From: Sweltsa coloradensis
Taxonomy: Eukaryota; Arthropoda; Insecta; Plecoptera; Chloroperlidae
DNA: 64,000 nucleotides
Direction: 5' to 3'
Assembly: GCA_024449915.1 (NCBI GenBank)
Contig: JAMZAV010000071.1
Span: 124,001-188,000 of the forward strand
Part shown: piece after piece, positions 46,445 through 58,515 of the stretch
How positions within the stretch are numbered: the first letter of the stretch is position 1
Layout: each line of letters begins with the position of its first letter
Translations under genes and position numbers: made by a program
The notes under the pieces: generated by a model
Seen by the model: only the letters and a program-made list of their open reading frames with translations
Database searches by the model: none
Told to the model about the DNA's origin: nothing

Positions 46445-46864
46445 GTAGGCCAAGCTTCTGTCTTTACTTCACGACGCCCTCGGCAATGTCAGTCTCTCCT
46501 TAAAATGAGAACTTACCCTCGGGGGAAATGGTCCGACACGGACAATAATTACGTAATTTTTCTTGAAACAACTTAAAAATACCAATAGTTCAGTAGGAAC
46601 AAATTGACGTATTATTTTAATTTGTGATTAAAAATATTACTTATTCGGCATTGGGAAGGGAATTGGAGGGGGAATTGGATTGCATATAGATATTGCAGGT
46701 ATTAATTGGTTTAAATATTAAAACTCTACTCATTAGATTTTTTATGTGAAAACAACAACAACAGTATAGTCAGTATGATATAATAATAATTTTTGTGGGA
46801 AACCTGTTATATAGGGTGCTATGTATGCCCTTCTTCAAGTGTCTAAGTACTTATGTTGGAATTA

Positions 46865-47045
46865 GGACAATTGTGAAGGGATGTGGGAGTGCTTTAAGAG
46901 GATTCGGTCTCTTACATTCGCGATAACGACTGAGGAAAACCTCGGGAAAAAAGTTGGAAATTGCTTATCTTGACGGGAATTGAACCCGTGACCTCCCGTA
47001 TCAAAGTCGCACACTTCGCGCTCGAGCCAACACTGTCAATTAGTA
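46865..47045 (-). repeat. tRNA-derived SINE, third family
   Basis: The minus strand has TTGGCTCGAGCGCGAAGTGT (A-box region) and GTCACGGGTTCAATTCCCGT (B-box). An AT-rich body follows, then CACTCCCACATCCCTTCACA and ATTGTCC. The tail matches 3883-3935 and 53998-54040. Confidence 0.6.
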
Positions 47046-47489
47046 GTTAGTGCTTAGTTTTTGTCATCCGTGCTCTAGTGCCCTTCTCAAAATTAATGTC
47101 TCAATGAAAGCAATTGATTTCTTTGCTAACTGCATGTAGGCCCATTGCTATCAATACACTTTTAAAAAAAGTTAAGCATATAGTTTATAATTTCTATGAA
47201 CGCAATTGCAATGTCTACGTTTAATTTACTCTCACAATTTGGGGTACGTTTAACATGTTGGCAATTGTACATTCTGGCATCTCTGTAGTTCATAGAGATC
47301 TATCGTTATGTTCACTTGGCGAGCTTCTTTGCGGGAATGCAGCCACAACTTCTTGAACCACCCCACCCGGCACCACTCAATTTTCCTCCGTGTACACAAA
47401 AACACTAACTAGTAACTATAAATTATTCCATCTTATAGAGACTGTAAAATGTAGCAATTTCAAATACAGCATAGGCCGAGACATGATCG

Positions 47490-47755
47490 GGTCTCCTTCT
47501 TCCAGGGCAGCAGATACCGACGGCCCAGGTTCGATTCGAGTTCGGGACTGGAATTTGTAAATTATTAACTAAGCATTATTATCGTTGTTTACAAAATGTA
47601 CGCGATGTATTTGAAAACTATAAATATTCGTTTTTAAGCCTGGTGGAAAAAAATTAAATTTCAAAAAACTTCCACCAGGGACCGGTCTTTCAGTTGTCAG
47701 GCTAGAGGGAAAGGGCGATCCATGGTTCGAATCCTAGATGGGCCTGAAATTTGTA
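47490..47755 (+). repeat. Two tRNA-like B-box segments
   Basis: CCCAGGTTCGATTCGAG near 47526 and CCATGGTTCGAATCCTAG near 47721 each follow a loose A-box. They look like decayed tRNA-derived heads. Neither folds into a clean cloverleaf by eye. Confidence 0.35.
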
Positions 47756-48159
47756 TTTCTCTATTTCACACCAAACAAAAAATTCGCCTACGAGAACATT
47801 TCTCAACTAAACACGATTCTCGAATTAGTTCATTATTATCTCAATTGTTTCTGGTACAGTTCTCTCCAAGAGTATTGTGTGTATTACCATACTGTAACCA
47901 TAAGCTAACACAACGCATACTGCATGAACAGTGAGTGCATCGTGCGATCGTGCCCATTGAGAAGTGCTGCATGCAATGATAGGATTGTCACTGAATCATG
48001 CAGCAGCCAATCTCAATCACATCACATGGATAGGCCTACCACACCAAGCTCACTAGGAGGTTTCGATTGCTGTTTAAATAAACCTTAGCTAGGGATTGAT
48101 TATTTATTATGTTTCCCTTGAGTTCAGTGCTTCATTGCCAAATAAGCAAAATAAATAAA

Positions 48160-48330
48160 TAAAAATTAATTCGTATACCCACTTAGTCATAGACTTGATT
48201 TCAAGCCGACCAAGCCAACCCTGTAGTGTAGGCGCAGACACCGTCGACGAGCGAACAATGACCAACTATAGAGACCGGCATATTTAAGTAGGAAACACCT
48301 ATCAATCAGGCTGAACACGATTTCACCCGC
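48160..48330 (-). repeat. Main SINE, 3' half
   Basis: (AAAT)n, then ACCCACTTAGTCATAGACTT, GACCAAGCCAACCCTGTAG, CGTCGACGAGCGAACAATGA and ACCAACTAT: the minus-strand 3' body of the main SINE without its tRNA head. Confidence 0.65.
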
Positions 48331-48599
48331 AGACAGCTTGCAACTTGAGTTAGGTGTCCTGTATTATTACTATGATCTGTTTTTGACTTGAACAATTTGA
48401 AATAATTATGTCTGATATAATTATATTTTAGTCAATATCTTTTGTACTAAATTGTTATCAAGATTTGAACACAAGAATGAAGATTCGCGTTCGGTGGTTT
48501 CTTCAGCGAAAGTTTTGATTACTGGCTCTGATTTGCTGTTCCTGATTTTTGGCAAACCTCATATTCGTTTGAGTGGAATCGTCTAATAGGCTAAATCAG

Positions 48600-48890
48600 T
48601 TTTTTGTTTCGTTCTTCTTTTTTAATGATTTTTTCTTTCTTTTCTTTTCTCTGTTTTTTCCACCACTTCTTTATATTTGATTCATTAATTAATTGCATTT
48701 AATATTCTTTTTGAATTTGTTACCAAAATTGTTGTGTTTTAATACGTTGTTGTAATATTACTATTTCAAATATTCACTTAAATGTAGTTCATTGTTGTGT
48801 CTGCATCTATGTAATTAGAGTTATTCGGTTGGCCTCCTTTGGAAATCAGTTTTTTAACTGAATATGATACGTTAAATAAATAAATAAAAT
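48600..48890 (+). repeat. LINE-like 3' end, long copy
   Basis: A pyrimidine block (TTCTTTCTTTTCTTTTCTCT), GTTACCAAAATTGTTGTGTT, TAGTTCATTGTTGTGTCTGC, then a GGCCTCCTTTGGAAATCAGT variant and AACTGAATATGATACG before the (AAAT)n tail. It matches the 41156 copy end to end. Confidence 0.65.
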
Positions 48891-48954
48891 AAATATTACT
48901 AATACAACTAAATTACTAATACTAATATTACTAACACTATTACTAATAATACTA

Positions 48955-49493
48955 ATAAATAAAAATTAATCCGTATTTAGAGTCTACCCACTCAGTCACA
49001 AACTGATTTTCAGTGGGGGAACAGTCAACCATTTAAGCGACCAAGCCAACTCTGTAAGTCCCGACGCAATCGACGAGTGAGCGATAACCAACCAAAGATC
49101 GTGTTTTTTTTAATAGGAAATATAGCAATCAGTGGTATTTTTTTATTTTTTATTATTGCAACAACTTTTGTATTTACAATGTATACATATCAAGTTCACA
49201 GAAATTATAATAAGATTTTAGAAGAAAGGAGGAAACACATTTAAATAAGAAGGACAGTGCGAACACCCACGGATCAACGCCAGAATCAACAAGGCCGATT
49301 CAGAACAGCTTTAAATTTATTTTGTGCCTCGTTGCTAGGACGGCTTCAAAGTCACCGTTTACAAATTCCAAAGACAAGAACTGTTGGAGTTAAATCCAAA
49401 TCAGAAGTTAAAAAACTTCTGACTTTAGCGGGAATCGAATCCTGGTCCGCCTGCATTGGAAGCAGGTAGGCTAACCACAAGACCAACGAGCCA
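48955..49493 (-). repeat. Main SINE, full-length copy split by an insertion
   Basis: Tail at the left (AGAGTCTACCCACTCAGTCA), tRNA head at the right (CTGCATTGGAAGCAG anticodon arm, ending at TGGCTCG on the minus strand). Between the 'cagtggtat' and 'ggacagtgcg' blocks, adjacent in other copies, lie about 105 extra bases (49143-49248). The insert is AT-rich, with a T-run at its left and a purine-rich right side. Its identity is unknown. Confidence 0.7.
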
Positions 49494-49512
49494 TACAAAA
49501 TTAGAAAATAAT

Positions 49513-49681
49513 TGTCTTCCTCGTTGCTATAGGACGGCTTCAAAGTCACCGTTTATACATTTCTATGTCAAGAACTAATGGACTTAAATCCAAATCAGAA
49601 GTTTTTGCCTATAGGGGGAATCGAACTTTGGACCTTCTGCAATAGAAGCAGAGACGCTAACCTCAAGACCAACAAACCACA
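49513..49681 (-). repeat. Main SINE, tRNA head and 5' body
   Basis: A second head with CTTCTGCAATAGAAGCAGAG, the hairpin region and CGTTGCTATAGGACGGCTTC, lacking the 3' half. It directly follows the head of the previous copy in the same orientation, suggesting a tandem or nested insertion. Confidence 0.65.
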
Positions 49682-51004
49682 CTAAAAACGAGACTGGAAA
49701 GGATGGACCAGGGTGATGAGCCGTGTGACTGTAGGCTTATCATCCTAAACAGTACTACCTGTGTTTCGTTTGAATTCTGTCAATATAATATAATAATCCC
49801 TGTAGTGACGAGTTTTAGTGTTCAGTTCTGGAGTAATTTGTTTTCTGGTTGTATTGCGTTCATCTAGTTACCTACATCACACGTGAAACTCGTCGCCTGG
49901 GCCTGACCTTGACTTTCACGTCAGCTGATAGCTTCATTTGTCAGGTCAGACTGGGCATGTGTCACGGTGTTGAGTTTTCTGCTACGAGAACGATAATAGA
50001 ATAACAACAGCTTGCAGAAGGATTGTTGTGTAGTACACAATTGCAAAATTACTGTGTCATTATATTAGACAGAGAACAACAATGTTGATAATTAGATATA
50101 GAATATATTTTGACTAATTCTGCCCCTGGCTTGTGTGTGCTTGAAGGGTATACTTAAGAAGTAGGTGTTCACATTTTTTGTGGCTTGTTTGGAGGTTTGA
50201 GACGAAAATTAGCGTTTACTCTCTGAACGGCAGACCGTGGGTATGTCGAGTAGGAGAAGCTAGCAACCAGATGTTAGTAGACAGACACGCATGTAAGACA
50301 TACCGACTGACAGAGGTTTTTATTTTGATTCAATTGCACCACTCGGAACACGCAGAACAGGTTATATTTTGATTGAATGCTGTCATACGGTGGTTCAGAG
50401 GTTGAGAAGGAAGGAACCATTTTTATGGTTCGGTAATTTATGGCGTTTGGTACATTACGTTGTCATGTCATTCTTAATAAAAAATATACAAAGTTAATTC
50501 GTTAATAGTGGCCATAAAGTACAAAATCATAGTTTTCTTACGTCATCTATATATGCGGAGGAAAGTCGGATGTGAAACAATGGAAACGGCAAGTTGTACA
50601 AAACAACAACCAGAAATAAAAAACAAGCTAATTTTAACCCCCACCCCCCTTGTATGTGTTGTCTGACCGACCGTTTGCCAACCAAAGATTATGTGTGAGT
50701 TTAATATATATTATACATATGCCTCCTTCTTGCTAATTGTAATTTATAAAATTTCGAAACTGTCTTGACAATCGGTTATTAAGTATTAACAAGTGTTCAT
50801 GGCCAAATGACGATTTCTGTTTCAATATATAATAAATAATATCGTCTTAAATAAATGGCTTATATTATATATTTAAATATAAATAAATATATCTATAAAT
50901 TCTTCAAGGGATTGGATGGCAACTACGGTTCTCAATATATGAGGTGAACATACAAATTAGTATCACTAGGAAGCTTCGCAAACGCTTATTTTAGTCGCGT
51001 TGAT

Positions 51005-51761
51005 GGATGAGCTTTTTAATTATAAAATGTTAATATTATTTTAAAATAATAAAAACATATAAACACGGCCCATACAAAGCAATCATTAGGTCTGTTGGAT
51101 CTTTGATTGTTTGTAACAAGGCTGTGAGTAAGTTATAAATCTCCTGTGAAGTTTTCATACAATGGCTGTGAGAAAGATCTAAAATTTATATTTTCGTGCT
51201 ATTTGGGCGGATTCTGACCAAACGGGTGGGGCTACAACGTTCATATTTCACATGGACATTAAGGTAAGGGTAATGTATTGACTTTTGAAATAAAAAGTTG
51301 AAAAAGTTAGCCAGAATTTATAGAAATAAAGGTTTTATTATTTAACACCTCAAAAAACTCAAATTAATACCTTTATTTCTATAGATTCTGGCTAACTTTT
51401 TCAAAATTTTCTTTCAAACGTCAATACATCACCATAACCTTAATGTGCATGTGAAATATGAACGTTGTAGCCCCAACCGTTTGGTCAGAATCGGCCCAAA
51501 TGTCACGAAAATATCGCACTAAAAATCGAAAAACATCGTAAAAGTACGATATTCATGAGAAATATCTCTTCGATTGTACCTATAAACGTAGCAAGTCTAA
51601 GTTCAGAGATTTCAAAGGTCCTGTCAAATTTTCATCAAGATCGCATATGCCGTTTGCCCGGTAGAGAGCGAACAATAAATAAATAAAAATAAAATAAAAA
51701 ATACACCCGAGCTAAATTTTTTGGGGGGTCGGTGAAATTGAAGTCTTCGCTTCGCTCATCC
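51005..51761 (+). mobile_element. Short-TIR element with inverted internal duplication
   Basis: Same ends as the 33666 element: GGATGAGC at the left and CTTCGCTTCGCTCATCC at the right. It shares the upstream context CGCGTTGAT. Here the two internal units are inverted: left arm 51187-51332 and right arm 51370-51520 with a 37-base loop. Arm landmarks are GGGTGGGGCTACAACGTTCA and its counterpart GAACGTTGTAGCCCCAACCG. The element could fold into a hairpin of about 145 bp. Non-coding. Confidence 0.7.
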
Positions 51762-53208
51762 AATTAATAACATTAAAGACACGCACTACAGATTGCTGTG
51801 AGAGGTCGAATTAAAACTTAGTTAGTTGAAAGGATGGGGGTATTGATCTCTAGCCGACTGTTGTGTAACGTGAGGAATGACAATAATTGGTACCGGTATT
51901 AGTATTTTTTCCACGGTCCTGGTAAAAACTTTTTTTTAATATTCTATAAGCGATTCTACATCGAGTTACGAAACGTTTTCACAGAAAATCATTAAAAACT
52001 TAGGAATAATAAAAACTGTAATTAGTATTTGTTATTTCAAGGGATCCTCATGCAATTGATAGTTTTCAAATTGGAGAGCTCATCGACCTAAAGTTCTAAG
52101 TTTTCCTGTAAAAGAGGATATGGTTTCTTCTGTTAAATACAACGGTGCGATTCTGAAGACTAAGCTCAAATCCTCCAATACCGACGCGCTAAAACCGATA
52201 CAAGATAATTGATCATTTTATTACTTCGCCACTTCCGTCAGATGCATCTAAAACGAAGTAGGTTAACCCGATAAAAATGCCAGTTAAATAAGTTAGTGTT
52301 CACGTTCTACACTAGTGCACAATTTGCATTGATTTGCAATTATCACGAACCGGACCGTTCTATTTATCGCATGACTGTTTACCTGATTCGGCGCTAAATA
52401 AATTATCGCCATATGTGTGTAGTGTGGTAATGATCAACGAATGCCGGTACTTCCAACCTCCAATAACAAAAACAACGTATTGATTGAGTTGTCTGGACTA
52501 TGTACTACTATGTAGCTTTGAACGGATGGGAGTGAAATGTGTACCAACTCTCAGAATCAGAACCTCACACGTACAACCGTTCAAGTTGCGCTTGGTGTGA
52601 AAGTAATTAGAAAATGTGTGGAATAAAAGCAATTGTGTGTTAACAGAAGCAACACAACAAAGTTCCAAGGGACGCCTACTTCATTTGCACCTATTACAGT
52701 CAACTTTGTGCCTTGTGCCAGACCAAGTTCTTTTGAACGGGTATCGTTTATTGTGTGTTCTATTCTTTTCCATACTAAAGTATAGGTTATGTGAGCATAT
52801 TGTTAATTTACCAATTCCAATCAATTCCATACTCGTCATTTATGTACCCGAACCGTGAGCCATTATCGACACTGACAAGTGACAACACCGTGAAATTGTT
52901 CTGTTTTTACACGGAACTGGATCAATGAAGTGGGATAGCCAATGCAAAGAAACAAATTTCTGCTTTCAACTCACAATGAGGATTTAATTTATTTTAGTAT
53001 TCCCTTTTTACATTACGTAAATATATTGTTTCATGTAACGTCACGTAAAACTATGGGATGACCAACCCAACCAAGGCTCAAAGTCAAACAGAGTTCAGAG
53101 TACAATGGTCACCCCGGGGTAGGCATTTTACGACGGTGAACATTTTTAATTGCACGCCAAACTCAGCGAATTACCTTTGATCTAATGACGCAATCATTCA
53201 TCCTGCAG
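51762..53208. other. AT-rich intronic DNA
   Basis: Only an unassigned 80-codon plus-strand frame at 52616-52858. G+C rises from about 53100 towards exon 2, including CACCCCGGGGT near 53110. Confidence 0.35.
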
Positions 53209-53253
53209 CTTCCGACCACCCTCATACCCCCGCTCACGCTCAAACCGTGGAAG
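53209..53253 (+). CDS. Three-exon micro-protein gene, exon 2
   Basis: 45 bases between a good acceptor (CATTCATCCTGCAG, ending 53208) and donor GGAAG/GTAAAG. With the single base carried over from exon 1 the codons read A-S-D-H-P-H-T-P-A-H-A-Q-T-V-E, then one base is left over, keeping phase 1. Composition is polar and rich in His, Ser, Thr and Pro, consistent with a short extracellular linker; the Ser/Thr could carry O-glycans. Being a multiple of 3 and phase 1-1, it can be skipped without breaking the frame. Confidence 0.45.
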
Positions 53254-53494
53254 GTAAAGCTGCGGGGACAATCCGGACAAAGAGCATCCAGACGATTGGT
53301 TCGTGATTCAAAACTTCAAGTTTAATGTATTTATGGATTGTTTTACCACTTTCCTTTTATAAAACGGAATTCTTTTCCTGATGGGTATTATTACACTCTT
53401 CACGTTGTTGTAAATTGTTTGAAAGACAAAAAGGAACATTCAGTGCTAGTTGTTGGACTCAACACAAGCATTTAAAGTTGATCCTCCTATCGAA

Positions 53495-53620
53495 AATATT
53501 TCGCAATTATTGTGAAGATTAAAAACTTATTTGGGTTGTCGACGGCGGGAATCGAACCCAACACCTTCCGAGTTAGAGTTTTGCATGTGGACAATGAGTC
53601 ACTTTTATGAGTTAATTGAT
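53495..53620 (-). repeat. tRNA-like SINE head
   Basis: The minus strand has GTTGGGTTCGATTCCCGCCG (B-box), preceded by a loose A-box near 53600. The hallmark tail of the third SINE family is not evident. Confidence 0.45.
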
Positions 53621-53830
53621 ACTCGGGTCGCACAGAGAGCCGGCAAATACAAGAACGTTGTGAGATAATTAGTGATGAAACACGGACGATACGAGGATGG
53701 TCGAGAACGCTCTCGACTCTTGAGGGAATTCACACACCCTAACTCGGAAGCCAATTCAAAGGGACGTAGCGAGTAGATCTCCTTTTACTGAACATGTCCC
53801 TTTTCATTTCATGCTTGTATATTTTTGCAG

Positions 53831-53853
53831 TAGAACTGGACATGCAAAACTAA
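53831..53853 (+). CDS. Possible alternative terminal exon
   Basis: A strong acceptor (CTTGTATATTTTTGCAG, ending 53830) is followed, in the phase left by exon 2, by V-E-L-D-M-Q-N and TAA. Use of this exon would give a secreted version without the membrane span. The evidence is one splice signal and a short frame, so this is speculative. Confidence 0.2.
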
Positions 53854-53994
53854 AAGTGACTCTGGTAAAAACTATTCAAAATTAGTGTTCACATTACATT
53901 CAAAGCTTGACGACTATATAATTTTAAAAAAAGCTTTTTCATAAGTTTGCCCGATAAACGGCAGTTTTACATGGTGTGACTCTTTTCAGGGGTG

Positions 53995-54165
53995 TATAAG
54001 GTGATAGCGTAATTGTGAAGGGAATGTCCGAGGGCTGTTGAAGAGGCAACAAAGAAACCTAAGAAAACATTTTTAGTCAGATTGTCGAAGGCGGGATTCG
54101 AACCCCTAGCCCCCCGAATCAGTCTTTCACGTTACACATGAGCTACCTCGGTCGGTGTGTCTGGT
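53995..54165 (-). repeat. tRNA-derived SINE, third family
   Basis: Minus strand: GAGGTAGCTCATGTG (A-box), GGGGTTCGAATCCCGCCTTC (B-box), a body with GTTTCTTTGTTGCCTCTTCA, then CCCTCGGACATTCCCTTCAC and AATT. Same tail as 46865 and 3883. Confidence 0.6.
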
Positions 54166-54589
54166 TTTGGTTTCTCCGTCTTGCCACTGAGCACCACTTT
54201 CAACCATGAAGCGTCTCTTGTGTGGGCAACGACGGGAGCCTCACACTCTATCTCGTGGCCTCTCGAGTACCCTTCAATCTCTCACGATGACAGTACACAT
54301 GCATGAGCAACGGGGGGGCGAGATGATGTTCAGACTTTTCCCCTCGCACAAAATTTCGATTAGAGCATTCTTTATCACACTCCTAAAACACACATTCGTG
54401 CGTTGTTCAACACATTCTAGCGCCATGTTGCCAAAAACTGCATGTAAACAATGTCAGCATTTTTACTCAACCCTTTATGAGCCTCTTCAAAAAGAAATCA
54501 AGGTACCTTATGATGATGATATTTGTCCTTTAAGTCACATATTTTGGCAACGTTGCCAGCGACTATGAGTGGTTGATAAAGATACCTCA

Positions 54590-54660
54590 TACCCATTTCA
54601 AAGCCAGGATTCGAACCCTAGACTGCTTAAACGAAGAAACCATGATACGACTACGGTAAG
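54590..54660 (-). repeat. tRNA-like B-box segment
   Basis: CTAGGGTTCGAATCCTGG on the minus strand, followed by little recognisable SINE body. Confidence 0.35.
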
Positions 54661-55136
54661 CTGTATAGCATGATGCATTGTAATATGTAAATTGAGGTTG
54701 CCTTCAGGGTCGCACTGAATGAGAGAACAAGCTATCTACTTAGCGCTATTCTCTGTAATTGATTGCGACCAGACAACAAGGTATATAAATAATTTTCAAC
54801 AAGAATATTCCTACTATGGGAAATTTAATCTGCAATGTTTAATCTGACAGCTGGAATGTAATCTTGAAATCTTCCTAGTGCAAACAATACAGTATTCTTG
54901 GGCCCATAAAATAAAACGTGTTTGCATTTTATTTTTGTGCTAATGTCTTGATAATAAAATTTCATGATGAGTTTTTTTTTAATCGCAACTATATAAGCGT
55001 TATTTTCTTCCTAAAACCAACGTCCGTCCATGTTTTGTTGATAATTAGTTTTTCATTGTAGACGACTTACGTTTTAAATTTTTCTTCTATTCTCTTCGTT
55101 TCAACGGAAATTACATCTTTTTCCATTAGAAAGCTA

Positions 55137-55560
55137 GACGCCACCCTCAAATGGCGGTTTTTGAACTAGGAAAAATACATGTTGCAAATGTGTTTTCTTT
55201 TTCCGCTAAAATGCCACAACTCGGATTGAAATTGTTTCTGGTTTTCAACTGAGTTTGTAACGTTGTAAGCCTGATCGAATCACTGAAATCCAAAAATGGA
55301 TCTTAGGACAGCATTTTTGTATATGATAACACTTCAACCCTTATAACCCTCACATGGAGGTTTATGAAGTTAGGAAATAGGGTACTTGCCTAAAGGTGGC
55401 GTTTGTATTTAAATTCAAAAGTGCTTCAAGCTTGTTTGGAACCTGCGGTTTCTGGTGTTCCAATTGAGTTTTACCTGTGTTTCAACCAGATCGAATCATA
55501 AAAAATTCATTGAAACTAATCTACGAATGTTTTATTCGTTGTGATAACGGTTGAAATGTA
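55137..55560 (+). repeat. Diverged tandem pair, about 200-bp units
   Basis: Unit 1 has CCCTCAAATGGCGGTTTTTG, then TTTCTGGTTTTCAACTGAGT and CCTGATCGAATCACTGAAAT. Unit 2 has CCCTCACATGGAGGTTTATG, TTTCTGGTGTTCCAATTGAG and CCAGATCGAATCATAAAAAA. The same order of blocks indicates an old tandem duplication. Confidence 0.5.
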
Positions 55561-58480
55561 GGATAAATCTGGGGAAATGAAAACAGATTAAACTATTGAG
55601 TATAGATGTAGATATGTGGTTGTGGAAGTATTCAGTTGTAATGCGTTGGTGGAAAATGAACGAATGAACCAATTCTGACACCATGTTAAAACACAACTTA
55701 CTATTACGCTACGCCTATATTCACTATCAATAATATTAATATAACAAAATGTTTAGGTAATCAGTAATCAGTGTAGTTATGTCTATGTGAAAGAGAGCAT
55801 GGCATACTGTTTAATATTTGGTGGAAATAATATCCTTAGGCCTCCCCTACTCATTAGTTTTTAAGAGGAAATAGCGATTATGTTATCGTGTAATGAAAGT
55901 AGTGTACGACTGATGCAGAGAGCATAACCAAGGCTTTCGGCGGTTTACAACTGCAAACACTATATAACACGTCGAGACAAAAACCAGTACGTAGAACTTA
56001 GCAAAAACAAGCACAATTAACAGTGACAGGCTAAACTTATACAAAAAGAGAGACAAAAAGGCACCCGAATACAGAACTGCCAAAAACGACACACTCAACA
56101 GAAACCACTAACGTATATAATAGTATAGGCTATGGCTACGCGCCTTATTACAGTGACGTCATTTTGAAAGTGGAGAAGTAACAATCACGTACGCAGGCTT
56201 GTAGGCAAGTCTATCTTAAGTTCCGTGCTTTCGAGCTTTACTATAGCGTACCTACCTTCAACTCTTTAATATTTTACTCAAGCTTGTAACTCATAATTAT
56301 ATTTTGTAATCGCACTTTAATTTGGTATACTAGCCTAGCTTGGTGAAAAATGCATAATCCTGATTTGACTCGATGCAATTAATAAAGAAAGTAAATAAAG
56401 TATACATCTCATCTTAAAGCCAATCGTCGTAAAAAGGCACGTTTCACGTACATGGAGTTATGTTGAACAAACTCAAAGTAAATCTACGCAAAGAATATGT
56501 AAATTAAAGTTTACACCGGGACCTTATCAAATCATATCGCAGCAACAGCTTTCAAGGCAGGTTAAATCGATTTCCTCCGACGGTGTTGTAGATGACAAAA
56601 ATGCCTCTCACTTGGCGACGCAATCAATGTTTGTTATTTCAAATCTATCAACGACAGAAAATATTTTCGTTGAAAAAAGATGAAGAGACGTTTAAAACAC
56701 TCTAGTTTAAATCTCGGATCGTGATGCAGATCTGGAGTATACCGCTTACCTCCAGTGAGCGTTGTGATATATGCAAATTTGTGACGTTACAGATTCTACT
56801 TCCATCTTGTCGAATATAACTTGATCAACTAGGACTTTTTGAATTTCCATTTTCCATTCAAAGAAGGCGTACCGTGCCGTAGTTCCTTTCCCGCAGTGAA
56901 ATAATATTGAGGAGTATAACATCTAGAAACTCAATTTGACGTTCTTATTTGGGAAATGTTTATATGCGCCCTTTCCACAAATAAAGAAATCAATTCAACG
57001 TTAAGTTTAAAGTGATGTGCCAAATTTATATTTCTTTTGAAGTTTTCTTGATTAAATATTGGCCCCGGTGTTGTTGTGTTAATATTTGCGAAATAGTTAA
57101 AAACACAGCTTTACAATCACACCCTAAAAAAAATATTTAATGTATTAACTATCTTGATTAGAATTTTGTGCATAAATTTGTTAATAAACTTTTCTATATG
57201 GCGGATTTTTTTTATTTCTATCTCACATAAACAAGGGCTTAATAACTATGGGATACTAATAAGGCCTACGTCACATGTGGATTTCTATTATAATAACTCA
57301 AAAGTTTTTTCTCAATTGGTTAATTAAATTCATAACCATGCATGCAATAAAGAGTACACGCATTTACATAATTATTATTTGTTTGTTCGATACCTATAAA
57401 GTTCTTATAACTTCAAAGGTTTTGCTAGCAGAAGGCGTAGTGTATTGAGGCTCGCCTTCGATTATATATATTTATTATTTATATATATATCACGTTTTCA
57501 TATGCCGTTAATATATCATATGTTATAAGGTAGGATGAGTTTGGAGATTAGAGAAAAACTAAACGGCACATCTACTGGATAAGAGATAATATCGGGCTGT
57601 CGGAGTAAGAAAAGCCTCCAGTATATGTATGAAACATTTGTCCTGGATACGTGTATAGTTTATATTTTGGCAATCTAAACAACATGTCGTCTAAATGAAG
57701 AACGCCACTATGTTACCCATTATGTGTGCGTCTTACTGCAATGAAAATATTCTAATGCGACCAACGAACAAAACAAGATTATTTAGCATATTATTCAAGA
57801 GGAATGTGAATGCATGCAAGACTGATCGTTTATCTAGGCAACAAAATAAAAACTTTTCGCATTTAGATATATTTTCAATAAAACGAACGCAGAAATTATT
57901 TAGAACAGTATTTCTCATTCGAGATGTGACTTATCTTATCGCGATCGTTGGTTTAAACAGTTTTAAGGCTCACTACTTTCATCAAACAAAACAAAGTATT
58001 TATTCTGAATTATAATGCGTATTGCGAGGTTAAACCTACAGTTTGACAAGTTTTAATAACGAAACATTTTATATATTGTTGTATTTGTGGCATTGTAGTA
58101 GAGTCTTGTTGGTAAAGCACGACATGAACATAAATCATGAACATAAACATCTTCATAAGCTCCATATGGTCCATATGGACAAATCAATCAATGTTTCTGT
58201 TAAAGTGGCTAGAAATCAATATTCATTAGGGCTGGGCAAATATATCGATATCGGGACTCCATATCGAAATATTAAAATATATGAACATCAAAACAACATC
58301 TAAATGTTGTTAAAAACGTGAAAAATTTAAACCGAGGATAAGAGTTTTTGAGCATGTAAAATGTGTAAGCTCTTTATGCTGAAAATACCTCAAGAAATAG
58401 ATCTATTTCTTCAAATTTCGGTTCGGTTAAGTTGGAGTTGCCCGGGAGTCTATTGTTAATTATTTCTGACTTCTAGCTTT
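55561..58480. other. AT-rich intronic DNA
   Basis: Includes an (AT)-rich block at 57463-57492 and overlapping unassigned frames around 57695-58303. No exon supported. Confidence 0.35.
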
Positions 58481-58515
58481 GGTGGAGGTGCCGGGTCATT
58501 AAACGCGAGTGTAAT
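58481..58515 (+). repeat. 15-mer motif, single copy
   Basis: GGTGGAGGTGCCGGG at 58481-58495, followed by TCATTAAACGCGAG. The downstream extension is shared with the copy at 15873-15901 in reverse complement. Confidence 0.65.

Larger units (their letters stand above)
46445..53208 (+). other. Proposed intron 1 of the three-exon gene
   Basis: About 6.8 kb in the gene model. It hosts several SINE copies, the LINE-like 3' end and one short-TIR element, all listed separately. Between them I see no other exon. Confidence 0.35.
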
